A DNA stretch of 64,000 nucleotides from Colwellia sp. (lineage in GTDB: Bacteria > Pseudomonadota > Gammaproteobacteria > Enterobacterales > Alteromonadaceae). This document shows, in pieces, positions 45,005 to 54,680 of the stretch (position 1 is its first letter; every line of letters starts with the position of its first letter). The position numbers and the translations under genes are program-made. The DNA is taken from NCBI RefSeq assembly GCF_013214175.1, contig NZ_JABSPA010000001.1:460409-524408 (forward strand). The letters are read 5' to 3'. The notes beneath the pieces are model-generated. The model saw only the letters and a program-made list of their open reading frames with translations, was not told the DNA's origin and searched no databases.

Positions 45005-46048
45005 ATGACTCTCGAATTTGATCCGACCGAACATCCTCACAGAAGGTATAACCCACTTATTGATGAATGGGTATTGGTTTCTCCTCACCGAGCAAAAAGG
45101 CCTTGGCAGGGACAGCTAGAGCAAGTTGATGAGCAACAAAAGTCTGCCTATGAAAAAGACTGTTTTTTATGTGCTGGCAATACCCGCATAAACGGTGAAG
45201 TAAACGGTCACTATAAAGATACTTTTGTTTTTACTAATGATTTTGCTGCGATAAAGCAAGACACGCCAATAGTGAGCAGTGATGACCCATTATTTAAAAT
45301 GGCAACAGAGCAAGGCGAAAGTCGTGTTATCTGTTTTTCAGCGGATCATAGTAAAACCATACCTGAGCTATCGGTTAATGAAATTGCTTGCGTGGTAAAT
45401 ACTTGGCAAAGTCAATGTGATGAATTAGGCAGAAACTATACCTCGGTGCAAGTCTTTGAAAATAAAGGCAGTGTTATGGGCTGCTCAAATCCACATCCCC
45501 ATGGGCAAGTTTGGGCGCAACAGCAAATACCGACCTTGGTAATGAAAAAGCAAAAGGCGCAGCAGGCTTATTTTCAGCAACATGGCAGTAATTTATTGCA
45601 AGACTATGTTGTTAGAGAGGTCGAAAATAAAGAACGTATTGTGGTAATAAATGATGACTGGTTAGTTGTGGTGCCGTATTGGGCTGCTTGGCCATTTGAA
45701 ACTTTAGTGTTACCACGCTTTATTGTGTCGCGTATTACTGAGCTTAATGAAAAGCAAAAGTTATCTCTCGCGGATATTCTCAAGAAAATTACCATCAAGT
45801 ATGACAATTTATTTAATTGTTCTTTCCCTTATTCAATGGGCTGGCACGGCGCACCTTTTGATAATCAACAACATGATGAATGGACTTTGCATGCTAGCTT
45901 TTTTCCGCCACTGTTAAGGTCTGCCACTGTGCGTAAATTTATGGTTGGTTATGAAATGATGGCAGAAGCACAGCGTGACCTTACCGCTGAGCAAGCTGCA
46001 CAAAGACTACGTGATTTGTCTGATGTTCATTATAAGGAGCAAAGTTAA
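45005..46048 (+). CDS. galT: Galactose-1-phosphate uridylyltransferase
   Basis: Leloir pathway: moves UMP from UDP-glucose to galactose-1-phosphate. The 347-residue protein has [20 protein letters not shown] at the N-terminus, a Cys pair CFLCAGNTR that probably binds zinc, the active-site [13 protein letters not shown] (His-Pro-His near residue 163), and the C-terminal [18 protein letters not shown]. Its stop overlaps the galK start by one base (TAATG), so translation is coupled. Confidence 0.96.
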   Translation: MTLEFDPTEHPHRRYNPLIDEWVLVSPHRAKRPWQGQLEQVDEQQKSAYEKDCFLCAGNTRINGEVNGHYKDTFVFTNDFAAIKQDTPIVSSDDPLFKMATEQGESRVICFSADHSKTIPELSVNEIACVVNTWQSQCDELGRNYTSVQVFENKGSVMGCSNPHPHGQVWAQQQIPTLVMKKQKAQQAYFQQHGSNLLQDYVVREVENKERIVVINDDWLVVVPYWAAWPFETLVLPRFIVSRITELNEKQKLSLADILKKITIKYDNLFNCSFPYSMGWHGAPFDNQQHDEWTLHASFFPPLLRSATVRKFMVGYEMMAEAQRDLTAEQAAQRLRDLSDVHYKEQS

Positions 46049-47259
46049 TGCTAGAAAATGTGCCTAAACATGTGGCTGATAATTTTTTGGAATTACCAGA
46101 GCATGAGCAACAAGCGTTTACCCAGCAATTATTGGTCGAGAAATTATTTGTAGCGCAATTTCAAAGCGCTGTTGAGCTAGTTTGCCATGCGCCAGGTCGA
46201 GTTAATTTAATTGGTGACCATACCGATTACAATGACGGTTTTGTCCTGCCGGCGGCGATTAATTTCGGTACGACTATTGCTGCATCGAGGCGTGAAGACA
46301 AGATAGTAAAAGTGTATGCCCATGATTGTGACCAACAAATCAATGAGTTTAGCCTTGATGATATTAGCTTTGATAAACAGATGATGTGGAGCAATTATGT
46401 TAGAGGTACGTTACAAGCGTTAATGAAAACGCACCCTGATATTAAAGGAGCTAATTTAGTGGTTACCGGCAATGTTCCCCAAGGCGCTGGTTTAAGCTCT
46501 TCTGCCAGTTTTGAGATTGCCATCTTAAAAGCCTTTACCCAGCTTTACCACTTAGACTTAAATGGCATCAATGCCGCGCTCATTGGCCAGCAAGCAGAGA
46601 ATGATTTTGTTGGTTGTAACTGCGGCATTATGGATCAACTTATCTCTGCCATGGGACAGCAAGGTCATGCCATGCTGCTAGATTGCAAAGATTTGTCCTT
46701 TGAAGACGCGGCGATTCCCGATGATTTAACACTGTTTATTGTTAATTCTAATGTAAAGCGTGGCTTGGTTGATAGTGAATACAACTTAAGACGTCGACAA
46801 TGTGAGCAAGTGGCTAATCATTTTGGTAAATCGGCTTTACGGGAAGTGACCATGGCGCAGCTTAATGCTGCCAAAGAGCAACTTGAGCCAGTATTATTTA
46901 AGCGTGCTCGACATGTGATTAGTGAGAATGAACGAGCACTTAACACTCTGAAAGCATTGAAAAGCAATGATATGGCGGCAATTAGTTTGGCGATGAAAGA
47001 GTCTCATATTTCTTTGCGTGATGACTTTGAAGTTACTACCAAGGAAATGGATGGCTTAGTCGACATGATAGGCAGTGTATTAGGTAGTGATGGCGGTGTT
47101 CGAATGACCGGTGGCGGCTTTGGCGGCTGTGTGGTCGCTTTAGTGCCTAATCATTTAGTGGCTAAGGTAACGGGTGTTATCAATAGTAAATATCAGCAAG
47201 CATTTGGCTTGAGTCCAAGCATATATCACTGCAGTGCCTCACAAGGTGCGTTTAGATAA
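46048..47259 (+). CDS. galK: Galactokinase
   Basis: Phosphorylates galactose at C1. The 403-residue GHMP kinase has the galactokinase signature PGRVNLIGDHTDYNDGFVLP near residue 50-69, ATP loop NVPQGAGLSSSASFEIA near 145, the catalytic-region CNCGIMDQLISAMGQ, and MTGGGFGGCVVALV near 350. Starts on the last base of the galT stop. Confidence 0.97.
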   Translation: MLENVPKHVADNFLELPEHEQQAFTQQLLVEKLFVAQFQSAVELVCHAPGRVNLIGDHTDYNDGFVLPAAINFGTTIAASRREDKIVKVYAHDCDQQINEFSLDDISFDKQMMWSNYVRGTLQALMKTHPDIKGANLVVTGNVPQGAGLSSSASFEIAILKAFTQLYHLDLNGINAALIGQQAENDFVGCNCGIMDQLISAMGQQGHAMLLDCKDLSFEDAAIPDDLTLFIVNSNVKRGLVDSEYNLRRRQCEQVANHFGKSALREVTMAQLNAAKEQLEPVLFKRARHVISENERALNTLKALKSNDMAAISLAMKESHISLRDDFEVTTKEMDGLVDMIGSVLGSDGGVRMTGGGFGGCVVALVPNHLVAKVTGVINSKYQQAFGLSPSIYHCSASQGAFR

Positions 47260-47350
47260 CTTGCAGCAGTAATCATTGGCTTAAGAAAGTAGCTGGCTTA
47301 AATGAACAATGAACTCAAAAAAATAATTATAACAATAAGGTGAACAAGCG

Positions 47351-48925
47351 ATGGAATTTACAAATAAATTGGGGACCATAGATAGCACAATTTTTATTGT
47401 CTATGTTATAGGGTTGCTGTGTCTAGCCTTGTGGATTTCTCGTAGTGAGAAAAAAGAAGGTGCAAATACCGAAGATTACTTTTTAGCCAGTAAATCATTA
47501 CCTTGGTGGGCAATTGGAGCTTCATTAATTGCTGCCAATATTTCTGCCGAGCAAATTATTGGTATGTCTGGCTCGGGTTACGCCATTGGTTTAGCCATAG
47601 CCTCTTATGAGTGGATGGCCGCGATTACCTTAGTATTAGTGGGTAAATATATGTTGCCTATTTTCTTGGAAAATAAAATATTCACTATGCCACAATACCT
47701 TGAGCAACGCTTTGATAACAAAGTAAAAACCACCATGGCTATATTTTGGCTGGCGGTTTATACCTTTGTTAACTTAACTGCAGTGTTATGGCTAGGTGGT
47801 ATGGCCATTGAAACGGTTGCTGGCGTCGATTGGATGTTCGGCATGATATTTTTAGCCGTTTTCTCAGTGGCTTACTCTTTATATGGTGGCTTAAAAGCCG
47901 TTGCTTTTACCGACATATTACAAGTAGTGTTATTAGTGTTTGGCGGCCTATTGCTCAGCTATTTAGCTTTAGATGCCGTTTCAGATGGCCAAGGTGTTTT
48001 AGCCGGTTTTGGTATTCTTACTGAACAAATGCCTGATCATTTTGACATGATCTTAAGTCCGGAAAATGAACATTATATGAGCCTGCCTGGCATCTCGGTA
48101 TTACTTGGTGGTATGTGGGTAATGAATTTTAGTTATTGGGGCTTTAACCAGTATATTATTCAGCGCGCTTTAGCGGCTAAAGATCTTAAAGAAGCACAAA
48201 AAGGTATCGCTTTTGCTGCTTATCTTAAATTGTTAATGCCAGTTATTGTGGTATTGCCAGGTATTGCCGCAGTGGTACTTTATCCTACACTAACCACACC
48301 AGATCAAGCTTATCCGTCAATGATGGCAATGTTGCCTGTTGGCATTAAAGGTTTAGTCTTTGCAGCTTTAGTCGCGGCTATCGTATCTTCATTGGCCTCA
48401 ATGACTAATAGTATTTCGACCATCTTTACCATGGATATTTATAGCCAGTTTAAGCCGAACGAAAGCCAACGTCACTATGTACATATTGGCCGTATTGCTG
48501 CGTTAGTTTCACTGTGTATAGCTTTACTTGTTGCTCAGCCACTATTGGGTAAGTTTGACCAAGCGTTCCAATATATCCAAGAATTTACCGGCTTCTTTAC
48601 TCCTGGTATTGTGGTGATATTTGTTATGGGTATGTTCTGGAAACGCGCTACTTCAATGGGCGCATTATCAGCAGCCTTGGGTTCAGCGGTCTTTTCGCTA
48701 GTGCTTAAGTTTGCTTGGCCTGAATTGCCATTTATGGACCGTGTTGGCTTAGTATTTTTACTGTGTTTAGCGCTTTGTTACTTTGTCTCTATGGCGGGTA
48801 AAGCAAATACTACGGATAGCAGTGTTAGTTTAGAGCAAGTGAGCTTTGCAACGGCTAAGTCATTTAATGTCGCTGCTGTTGGTATGGTACTTATCCTTAC
48901 CGCTTTATACGCAACTTGGTGGTAA
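47351..48925 (+). CDS. Sodium/galactose symporter (SSS family)
   Basis: A 524-residue, about 14-helix symporter of the SGLT/vSGLT type. SGLT motifs: EDYFLASKSLPWWAIGASL, AANISAEQIIGMSGSGY, and GLVFAALVAAIVSSLASMTN near residue 335-355. The Vibrio vSGLT is a known galactose transporter of this group. Placement between galK and galM supports galactose. AAGGTG precedes the ATG at 47351. Confidence 0.93.
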   Translation: MEFTNKLGTIDSTIFIVYVIGLLCLALWISRSEKKEGANTEDYFLASKSLPWWAIGASLIAANISAEQIIGMSGSGYAIGLAIASYEWMAAITLVLVGKYMLPIFLENKIFTMPQYLEQRFDNKVKTTMAIFWLAVYTFVNLTAVLWLGGMAIETVAGVDWMFGMIFLAVFSVAYSLYGGLKAVAFTDILQVVLLVFGGLLLSYLALDAVSDGQGVLAGFGILTEQMPDHFDMILSPENEHYMSLPGISVLLGGMWVMNFSYWGFNQYIIQRALAAKDLKEAQKGIAFAAYLKLLMPVIVVLPGIAAVVLYPTLTTPDQAYPSMMAMLPVGIKGLVFAALVAAIVSSLASMTNSISTIFTMDIYSQFKPNESQRHYVHIGRIAALVSLCIALLVAQPLLGKFDQAFQYIQEFTGFFTPGIVVIFVMGMFWKRATSMGALSAALGSAVFSLVLKFAWPELPFMDRVGLVFLLCLALCYFVSMAGKANTTDSSVSLEQVSFATAKSFNVAAVGMVLILTALYATWW

Positions 48926-48958
48926 GAAAAGTAGTTCTTTAAGCAGGAAGTAAATAAA

Positions 48959-49003
48959 GGTCAATTGCCAGACATTGCTAATACAATTAATAAGCAATTG
49001 ACC
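48959..49003 (+). promoter_or_regulatory. Hairpin between the symporter gene and the galM leader
   Basis: GGTCAATTGC (48959-48968) and GCAATTGACC (48994-49003) are perfect complements, loop of 25 nt. It lies 34 nt after the symporter stop and just before a small ORF coupled to galM. The region after it (CTTGCTATTTTTAATGG) has a T-run, so it may partly terminate transcription, or set mRNA processing. Confidence 0.55.
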
Positions 49004-49028
49004 CTTGCTATTTTTAATGGAGATAAAC

Positions 49029-49100
49029 ATGCAAGTACTAGTTATCAATAGACCTTTACGGTTTGAAATGTTTCAACAAAATTTTAAGGGGGTAATTTAA
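49029..49100 (+). CDS. Possible 23-residue leader peptide coupled to galM
   Basis: ATG 49029 has GGAG 9 nt upstream and opens 23 residues (MQVLVINRPLRFEMFQQNFK and three more). Its TAA ends on the A of the galM ATG, so stop and start overlap (TAATG), exactly as galT-galK do. No homology is seen. It may serve translational coupling or be a decayed protein start; expression is unproven. Confidence 0.4.
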   Translation: MQVLVINRPLRFEMFQQNFKGVI

Positions 49101-50110
49101 TGGTTCAATTGGTTACCGAGCTGGAATCAACAGAGTTGCAATCAATCATACTCACCAATGACTATGGCATGTCAGTTGAAATCATTAATTTTGGTGCTCG
49201 AATTAAGTCAATTAAATTTCCTGTAAACGGTGTACCAACAGAAATGATATTGGGTTATGCAACACCGCAAGAGTATATAGATGATGAGTTTTATTTAGGT
49301 GCGACCTGCGGCAGAGTTTGCAATCGTATTGCTGGCGGCAAGTTTGAACTTGCTGGTCGTCAATATCAGTTAGCCTTAAATGATGGTGAAAACTGTTTAC
49401 ACGGCGGGCCGGATAATTTCTCTTTACGTTATTGGCAAGTATGTAAGCGAACACTCACTAGCAGCTCGGTTACTTTATCTCTATTTTCCCCAAATGGAGA
49501 CCAAGGTTTTCCAGGAAACCTTGAGCTATCTGTTACTTATCAATTAAGTGCTGACAACAAACTGACTGTAGAGTATTCGGCCAATACTGACTTAGCTACA
49601 CCTGTTAATTTGACCAACCATGCTTATTTTAATTTGGGTGAAAAAGACTGCCAATCACTCTATTTACAAATGATGTCATCGGCAATTCTTGAAACTGACG
49701 CGGCTAATATACCCACAGGTAAAATCCTATCAGTAGCAGAGACCGATTATAATTTTAGAGAGCCGGTTTCTATCGGCTATCGGCAGCAGCATACTGAAGA
49801 TAAATCGCTGCAAGAAAAAAATGGTTTTGACCACTGCTTTATTTTGGATAATAGCCCTGACGAGCAGCCGAAAGCAATTCTTACTTCGCTAGAACACCAA
49901 GTTAGCTTGTCTGTTTATACCAACCAAGCGGCAATACAGCTTTATACGGGCTATTATTTAACTGGTCAGTTCAGCGCCTACCAAGGCCTGTGCCTAGAAG
50001 CACAGAATTATACCGATGCGGATAACAACAAGCACTTTCCCAGTAATATCTTAAAGCCAAACCAACAATATCAGCGAAAAATAATTTATAAATTTGAGTC
50101 GATAAATTAG
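49100..50110 (+). CDS. galM: Aldose 1-epimerase (galactose mutarotase)
   Basis: Converts beta-D-galactose to the alpha anomer used by galactokinase. The 336-residue protein shows NFGARIKSIKFP, GATCGRVCNRIAGGKF, ENCLHGGP with the catalytic-type His near residue 98, LTNHAYFNLG with the second His near 177, and the Glu near the C-terminus in YQGLCLEAQNYTDADN. AAGGGGG lies before the ATG. galE is not in the window. Confidence 0.95.
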   Translation: MVQLVTELESTELQSIILTNDYGMSVEIINFGARIKSIKFPVNGVPTEMILGYATPQEYIDDEFYLGATCGRVCNRIAGGKFELAGRQYQLALNDGENCLHGGPDNFSLRYWQVCKRTLTSSSVTLSLFSPNGDQGFPGNLELSVTYQLSADNKLTVEYSANTDLATPVNLTNHAYFNLGEKDCQSLYLQMMSSAILETDAANIPTGKILSVAETDYNFREPVSIGYRQQHTEDKSLQEKNGFDHCFILDNSPDEQPKAILTSLEHQVSLSVYTNQAAIQLYTGYYLTGQFSAYQGLCLEAQNYTDADNNKHFPSNILKPNQQYQRKIIYKFESIN

Positions 50111-50156
50111 CTGAATACTTGGTTGCTAATTCAGATATAAGTTATTGTTCTTAAAT

Positions 50157-50207
50157 GATGGGGACTGCTGGTGACTTAGATCTAGGGAAGACAAGTCTCC
50201 CATGGGC
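50157..50207 (+). pseudogene. tRNA-Leu relic (3' half)
   Basis: GCTGGTGACTTAG (50167-50179) is identical to the variable-arm side of the intact tRNA-Leu(GAG) at 4055-4139, and ACAAGTCTCCCA (50191-50202) matches its T-arm with one change. The 5' half is missing and the acceptor is GGGCA in place of CCGCA. A tRNA-style terminator follows at 50232. It is a truncated, decayed tRNA-Leu copy and cannot fold. Confidence 0.75.
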
Positions 50208-50231
50208 ACTATTAAGTTTAAATAGAATATT

Positions 50232-50265
50232 AAAAGGCTGATACCCTAAGTATCGGCCTTTTTTC
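50232..50265 (+). terminator. Terminator after the tRNA-Leu relic / galM
   Basis: AAAAGGCTGATAC (50232-50244) pairs with GTATCGGCCTTTT (50250-50262, one G-U), loop CCTAA, then T. The rest of the 347-nt gap to 50457 has no gene. Confidence 0.85.
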
Positions 50266-50457
50266 GTTATAGGTTTACTAAGCCATTGAATATAGAAAGC
50301 ATTACTCATAAATGAGTACCTGTTTTTTAATTCGTTATTTCTTACTTCATTAGCTGTTCAGCAGCAGGCTTAACTTTAACAGCATGCTCCACTTTTATAA
50401 GAGGGATGAGTGCGGCAATATTATTTTTGTTAGCTAATGGTAAGTATCCTAGGTACT

Positions 50458-50859
50458 TCAGACTTCAGCTATTGATACTTGCGCTACGGCAAGATCATTT
50501 TCAATGGTTGATCCTGAAACACCAACAGCGGCAATTACTTCACCGTGAGCATTGTTAATTGGCAGGCCACCAGCAAAGGTGATTAAGCCGTTATTTGACT
50601 GCTCTATTTGATATAGGGCGCCACCGGGTTGTGATTTTTCTCCCAGTAAATGGCAAGGCTTAGCAAATAAAGCCGACGTTTTTGCTTTTTTAATTGCGAT
50701 ATCTATTGCCCCGAGCAGTGCGCCATCCATACGTTTAAAGTTAATTAAATAACCCGCACTATCAACAATCGCGATGTTAACCATGATGTTAAGCAGCTCA
50801 GCCTTCTTTATTGCCCTATTTATAACGTGTTCGGTTTGCTCAAGTGTCAAAGTATTCAT
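50458..50859 (-). CDS. GlcG/HbpS-family protein
   Basis: A 133-residue protein of the GlcG/HbpS (DUF336) family: MNTLTLEQTEHVINRAIKKA start, VNIAIVDSAGYLINFKRMDG, IDIAIKKAKTSALF, FAGGLPINNAHGEVIAAVGV and SGSTIENDLAVAQ. Members bind haem or cobalamin-like ligands, or are of unknown role in glycolate operons. No signal peptide is present. ATG 50859 matches the usual family start; a GTG at 50883 would add 8 residues. It is isolated here, divergent from the helicase gene, so function cannot be refined. Confidence 0.85.
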   Translation of the reverse strand: MNTLTLEQTEHVINRAIKKAELLNIMVNIAIVDSAGYLINFKRMDGALLGAIDIAIKKAKTSALFAKPCHLLGEKSQPGGALYQIEQSNNGLITFAGGLPINNAHGEVIAAVGVSGSTIENDLAVAQVSIAEV

Positions 50860-51078
50860 TTTTTGTGTCAGTAGTAAAAACACAATGTGTATATTGTATT
50901 CACTTGTGTGAGGGATTTATATATTCTTTTGCTAAAGGTACAGCAATATTAAGCGGTAAATAACATTACGGCGTAGTTTGATCACTGCTCGGACATGTTT
51001 TATCGATTTCACTAACTGAGGGGAACATAAATACGCTAAAATAGGAGCTATTATTTTATCTTTGAGCCCTTTACGTCA

Positions 51079-52416
51079 ATGACCTCTGAATTAACGACCT
51101 CTTCCACAACGCCTGCCAACACTTTTGCTGAGCTGGGCCTGATTTCACCCTTATTAGCTCGATTAACTGAGCTGGAATATCAGCAGCCAACGCCCATTCA
51201 AGCGCAGGCTATTCCAAGTGTATTAGCGGGACGTGATTTAATTGGCGGGGCAAATACCGGCTCAGGTAAAACTGCTACTTTTGCCTTACCACTGTTGCAG
51301 CAGCTTTCTAAGCAACCAGGCGCAGTAAAATCATCAGCGAGTAAAGGCACTCATAGCAGTAAGGGGAACTATGTTGCGGGTCTGATTTTAGTACCTACTC
51401 GTGAGTTAGCCAAGCAAGTTGCCGATAGCATTAAATCTTATGCGGTGCACTTTAACGGCGCGATTAAAACTGTCGCTGTTTTTGGTGGTGTTTCAGTTAA
51501 TACACAAATGCTGGCATTACGTGGCGGCACCGATATTTTAGTAGCGACGCCGGGTCGATTACTCGATTTAATTTCAAGTAATGCCATTAAGCTCGATAGA
51601 GTGCAAACCCTAGTGCTTGATGAAGCTGACCGTATGTTAAGCCTAGGCTTTACTGAAGAGCTAGCTGCGTTGTTGGCGTTATTGCCAAAGAAGAAGCAAA
51701 CCTTATTATTTTCCGCGACATTTCCTGAGCAAGTCCAGACATTAACTCAAGAATTGCTTAACAATCCTGTTGAAATACAATTACAAAGTGCTGACAGCAG
51801 CACCTTAGTACAGCGCGTTTTTACCGTTAATAAAGGCGAAAAAACAGCGCTGTTAGAGCACTTAATAAAGCAACATAAATGGCGACAAATACTTGTTTTT
51901 GTTAATGCTCGAAATCATTGTGAGCATTTAGCTGAAAAACTCGCTAAACGTGATATCACTGCAGAAGTGTTTCATGGTGATAAAGGCCAGGGCGAACGTA
52001 CTCGTGTGCTTGAAGGCTTTAAAGCTGGCGAGATTGAGGTGTTGATTGCCACGGATATTGCTGCTCGTGGTTTAGACATTGAAAAACTACCTGTGGTAAT
52101 CAATTTTAACTTACCGAGAAGTCCATCAGACTACATGCATCGTATTGGTCGAAGTGGTCGTGCTGGTGAAGTGGGCTTAGCAATATCGCTTATCGATTAC
52201 GAAGATTATCATCATTTCAAAGTCATCGAGAAGAAGAACAAAATTCGCCTTGAACGTGAACAAGTAGAGGGTTTTGAAGTCGATGAAGAGATCACTGCCG
52301 AACTTTTAGAAGCAATGAAACCAGTGGCAGCACCTGAAGGCTCTGGCAAGAAAAAACGTAAAAAGAAAAAGTCAGTAAATGCCGATATTTGGGCGGGATA
52401 TACTAAACCTGAATAA
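51079..52416 (+). CDS. DEAD-box RNA helicase, RhlE-like
   Basis: A 445-residue ATP-dependent RNA helicase. Q-motif and motif I: QPTPIQAQAIPSVLAGRDL then GANTGSGKTATFALPLL. Later VPTRELAKQV, VATPGRLLDLI, VLDEADRMLSLGF, LLFSATFPEQVQ, ATDIAARGLDIEKLPVVIN and HRIGRSGRAGEVG. The C-terminal tail is short and ends in a Lys-rich KKKRKKKKSV, typical of RhlE-type RNA-binding tails. A decayed copy of the last third lies at 27428-27909. There is no strong ribosome site before ATG 51079. Confidence 0.94.
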   Translation: MTSELTTSSTTPANTFAELGLISPLLARLTELEYQQPTPIQAQAIPSVLAGRDLIGGANTGSGKTATFALPLLQQLSKQPGAVKSSASKGTHSSKGNYVAGLILVPTRELAKQVADSIKSYAVHFNGAIKTVAVFGGVSVNTQMLALRGGTDILVATPGRLLDLISSNAIKLDRVQTLVLDEADRMLSLGFTEELAALLALLPKKKQTLLFSATFPEQVQTLTQELLNNPVEIQLQSADSSTLVQRVFTVNKGEKTALLEHLIKQHKWRQILVFVNARNHCEHLAEKLAKRDITAEVFHGDKGQGERTRVLEGFKAGEIEVLIATDIAARGLDIEKLPVVINFNLPRSPSDYMHRIGRSGRAGEVGLAISLIDYEDYHHFKVIEKKNKIRLEREQVEGFEVDEEITAELLEAMKPVAAPEGSGKKKRKKKKSVNADIWAGYTKPE

Positions 52417-52446
52417 TGCCTATTAGATTGATTAATTGCGCGATTT

Positions 52447-52491
52447 AAACGGTTTTGAAGCTAATCATTATTAACTTCAAAACCGTTTTTT
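52447..52491 (+). terminator. Terminator after the RhlE-like gene
   Basis: AAACGGTTTTGAAG (52447-52460) pairs perfectly with CTTCAAAACCGTTT (52475-52488), followed by T. Confidence 0.9.
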
Positions 52492-52626
52492 TTATGGCAC
52501 TTAGTGGGCGGTAACTTTTGATACCATGCCTTCAATACTATCCTTCAACATATCACCTTAGACACGAGCTCTTTGATACCAAGCCTTAGGTTGAACACTT
52601 TAGCTTCTACATCTTTGCTAATACTT

Positions 52627-53487
52627 TTATGCTGCGATACCTTTATTACGCGCTTCTACTTTTGCTAACCAGATTAGTGGTGCAATGATAAGGATGGTAC
52701 CGACTAACATGGTTAAATCGGGCACTTCATCAAACCAAATAACACCTACTGCGACAGCACATAACAAACCACTGTATTCAGCGCTGGCAATTTTACTGAC
52801 TTGACCTGAGCGGTAAGCAATAATACAAATACCTGCATAAATTAAAATAAAGCTACTTGATCCCGCTGCCGTGAGCATAGGGGCAAAGTCCCAAGGTTTT
52901 CCTTCCCAAACCGCCAGTGAGAATGCTACTGGAATACCCACTATATTTGTCATCATTAATGTTTGAAATACATTTTGCTTTTTGGGTAGCTTTCTAATTA
53001 ATAAGTTATTAATTGCCATGGTGATCGCAACAATAAATGCCGCTATTGCTGCCCAATCAATGTAAGTTGGTCTGATCACTACTAATACGCCAATGAAACC
53101 TAAAATAGCGACAGTTATCGCCTGATTTGACAGTTGCTCTTTGAAAATAATCAAAGCGAATGGCAACATTAATAAAGGCGCGGCATAAAAAATAGCGTTT
53201 GCGGTTGCTAATGGCATAGCACTGATAGCAAATACCATAAAAATAGCACCAAGTAACCAAATATGACCACGCAGAATATGCCATTTTAAACCGGGTAATA
53301 GTGGTGCTTTAGTGGCAAAAAAGCAAAGCGGTAATAAGATGGCAACGGCGCTTATTTGACGAAATAAGACAAATTGATAAACAGCAACATCTTGCGATAA
53401 GGTTTTGATCAACGCATCAGAAAATACAGCAATTAAGTTACCTATTACTAATAAGGTCATAGCGGTTCCGACAGATAATTTTGGCAT
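52627..53487 (-). CDS. EamA-family (DMT) transporter
   Basis: A 286-residue, ten-helix EamA protein (GTAMTLLVIGNLIAVFSDAL at the start, RQISAVAILLPLCFF, GFIGVLVVIRP, and the second repeat AAIAAFIVAITMAINNLLI). I use ATG 53487 because AGGAG lies just upstream; the longer frame to 53538 has no such site. Divergent from a LysR gene 112 nt away, which probably controls it. Substrate unknown. Confidence 0.87.
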   Translation of the reverse strand: MPKLSVGTAMTLLVIGNLIAVFSDALIKTLSQDVAVYQFVLFRQISAVAILLPLCFFATKAPLLPGLKWHILRGHIWLLGAIFMVFAISAMPLATANAIFYAAPLLMLPFALIIFKEQLSNQAITVAILGFIGVLVVIRPTYIDWAAIAAFIVAITMAINNLLIRKLPKKQNVFQTLMMTNIVGIPVAFSLAVWEGKPWDFAPMLTAAGSSSFILIYAGICIIAYRSGQVSKIASAEYSGLLCAVAVGVIWFDEVPDLTMLVGTILIIAPLIWLAKVEARNKGIAA

Positions 53488-53599
53488 TGTGATGCTCCTC
53501 TTTCTAAATAACAAATAACGATTAACGAAGCAGATCATATGGCAAAGCTATGTATTATGTATAATGATTAAAATACATTTACTATTAGCTGAGTTAATA

Positions 53600-54493
53600 A
53601 TGAAATTACCACCATTACGTGCGTTACAGTGTTTTGAGGCGGTAGCTCGACTTAACAGCTTTTCAAAAGCCGCAGATCAACTTAATGTCACGCAAAGTGC
53701 GGTAAGCCACCAAGTTAAGTTATTAGAAGAATATCTCGGTGAGCCGATGTTTAGTCGCCACGGTCGCTCGTTTGTCTTAAGTGAGGTTGGTGAACGGTAT
53801 TTTGAAGAGATCAGCCATTCATTAAGTAATGTGGCTAATGCTAGTCAGCTAATTAGGGAAGGGCAGTCAGGTAAAATACGTTTGGCTTTGTATAGCTCGG
53901 TTGCGGTTAAGTGGCTTATTCCTCGCTTAGACGATTTACGCCAACAGTATCCTGAAATTGAACTATCGCTCAATATGATGGCTGATGAGCCTAAATGCAG
54001 CGATCAAGTCGCAGATTGCTTTATTACCGTTGCTCCGCCAAAAAATAACTTTGTCGTAGAGTTTTTATATGCAGAGCGTTTGTATCCGGTCTGCGGCAAC
54101 AAAATATGGCAGAAAATAAAAGATAAACCTTTGCCTGAAGCCATGTGGCAATATCCACTATTGTCAGTGCAAAATTTATTTCCAGAAGCTGAGCTTGGTG
54201 AAGATTGGCGTCAATGGTGTCGACATGGCGGCTATGAATTACCAAAGTCAGTGACAATGAATCATTTTAGCCATATGTTACTTGCTGCGGAAGCGGCACG
54301 TTATGACCAAGGCATTACCTTGATGAATCATTATTTGATGTCTGATCAAGACCGACAACAAAACTTTGTGCGTATTCCTTTGCATGAAGTGCATACCGGC
54401 GATAATTTCTATTTTGTCTATAAAAAGTCACGTGCCAAACAAACCGATATTGTTAAGTTGGGTCGTTGGTTGAAGCAGCAATGTTTTGAGTAA
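53600..54493 (+). CDS. LysR-family regulator, GcvA-like
   Basis: A 297-residue LysR-type activator/repressor. Start at ATG 53600 (KLPPLRALQCFEAVARLNSF), the typical first helix; the longer frame from 53564 adds 12 residues. The helix-turn-helix is SFSKAADQLNVTQSAVSHQV (about residues 19-38), followed by a coiled linker and a substrate domain starting near residue 88 (IRLALYSSVAVKWLIPRL). The PLRALQCFEA start and VKWLIPRL are typical of GcvA/AmpR-like members. Probably controls the divergent EamA transporter; ligand unknown. Confidence 0.9.
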   Translation: MKLPPLRALQCFEAVARLNSFSKAADQLNVTQSAVSHQVKLLEEYLGEPMFSRHGRSFVLSEVGERYFEEISHSLSNVANASQLIREGQSGKIRLALYSSVAVKWLIPRLDDLRQQYPEIELSLNMMADEPKCSDQVADCFITVAPPKNNFVVEFLYAERLYPVCGNKIWQKIKDKPLPEAMWQYPLLSVQNLFPEAELGEDWRQWCRHGGYELPKSVTMNHFSHMLLAAEAARYDQGITLMNHYLMSDQDRQQNFVRIPLHEVHTGDNFYFVYKKSRAKQTDIVKLGRWLKQQCFE

Positions 54494-54587
54494 ATAATTA
54501 AATTGTGACTTTTGAAGGCTGAGAGTGAGTGATTATCAGCGTATTTATTAACGTAAGAATTAGCAAAATAATTAGAAGTTAATACAT

Positions 54588-54622
54588 AAAAAATCCAATG
54601 TTGAGCAAACATCGGATTTTTT
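54588..54622. terminator. Bidirectional terminator between LysR gene and symporter small subunit
   Basis: AAAAAATCC...ATGTT (54588-54602) pairs with AACAT...GGATTTTTT (54608-54622), one mismatch, loop GAGCA; A- and T-runs on both sides suit convergent transcription. Confidence 0.75.
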
Positions 54623-54680
54623 ATTTAGATATTCCTGTTTAGGGCGTTTTGTTAAGAAGTCAGAGTTTAAACGCTCTTAA

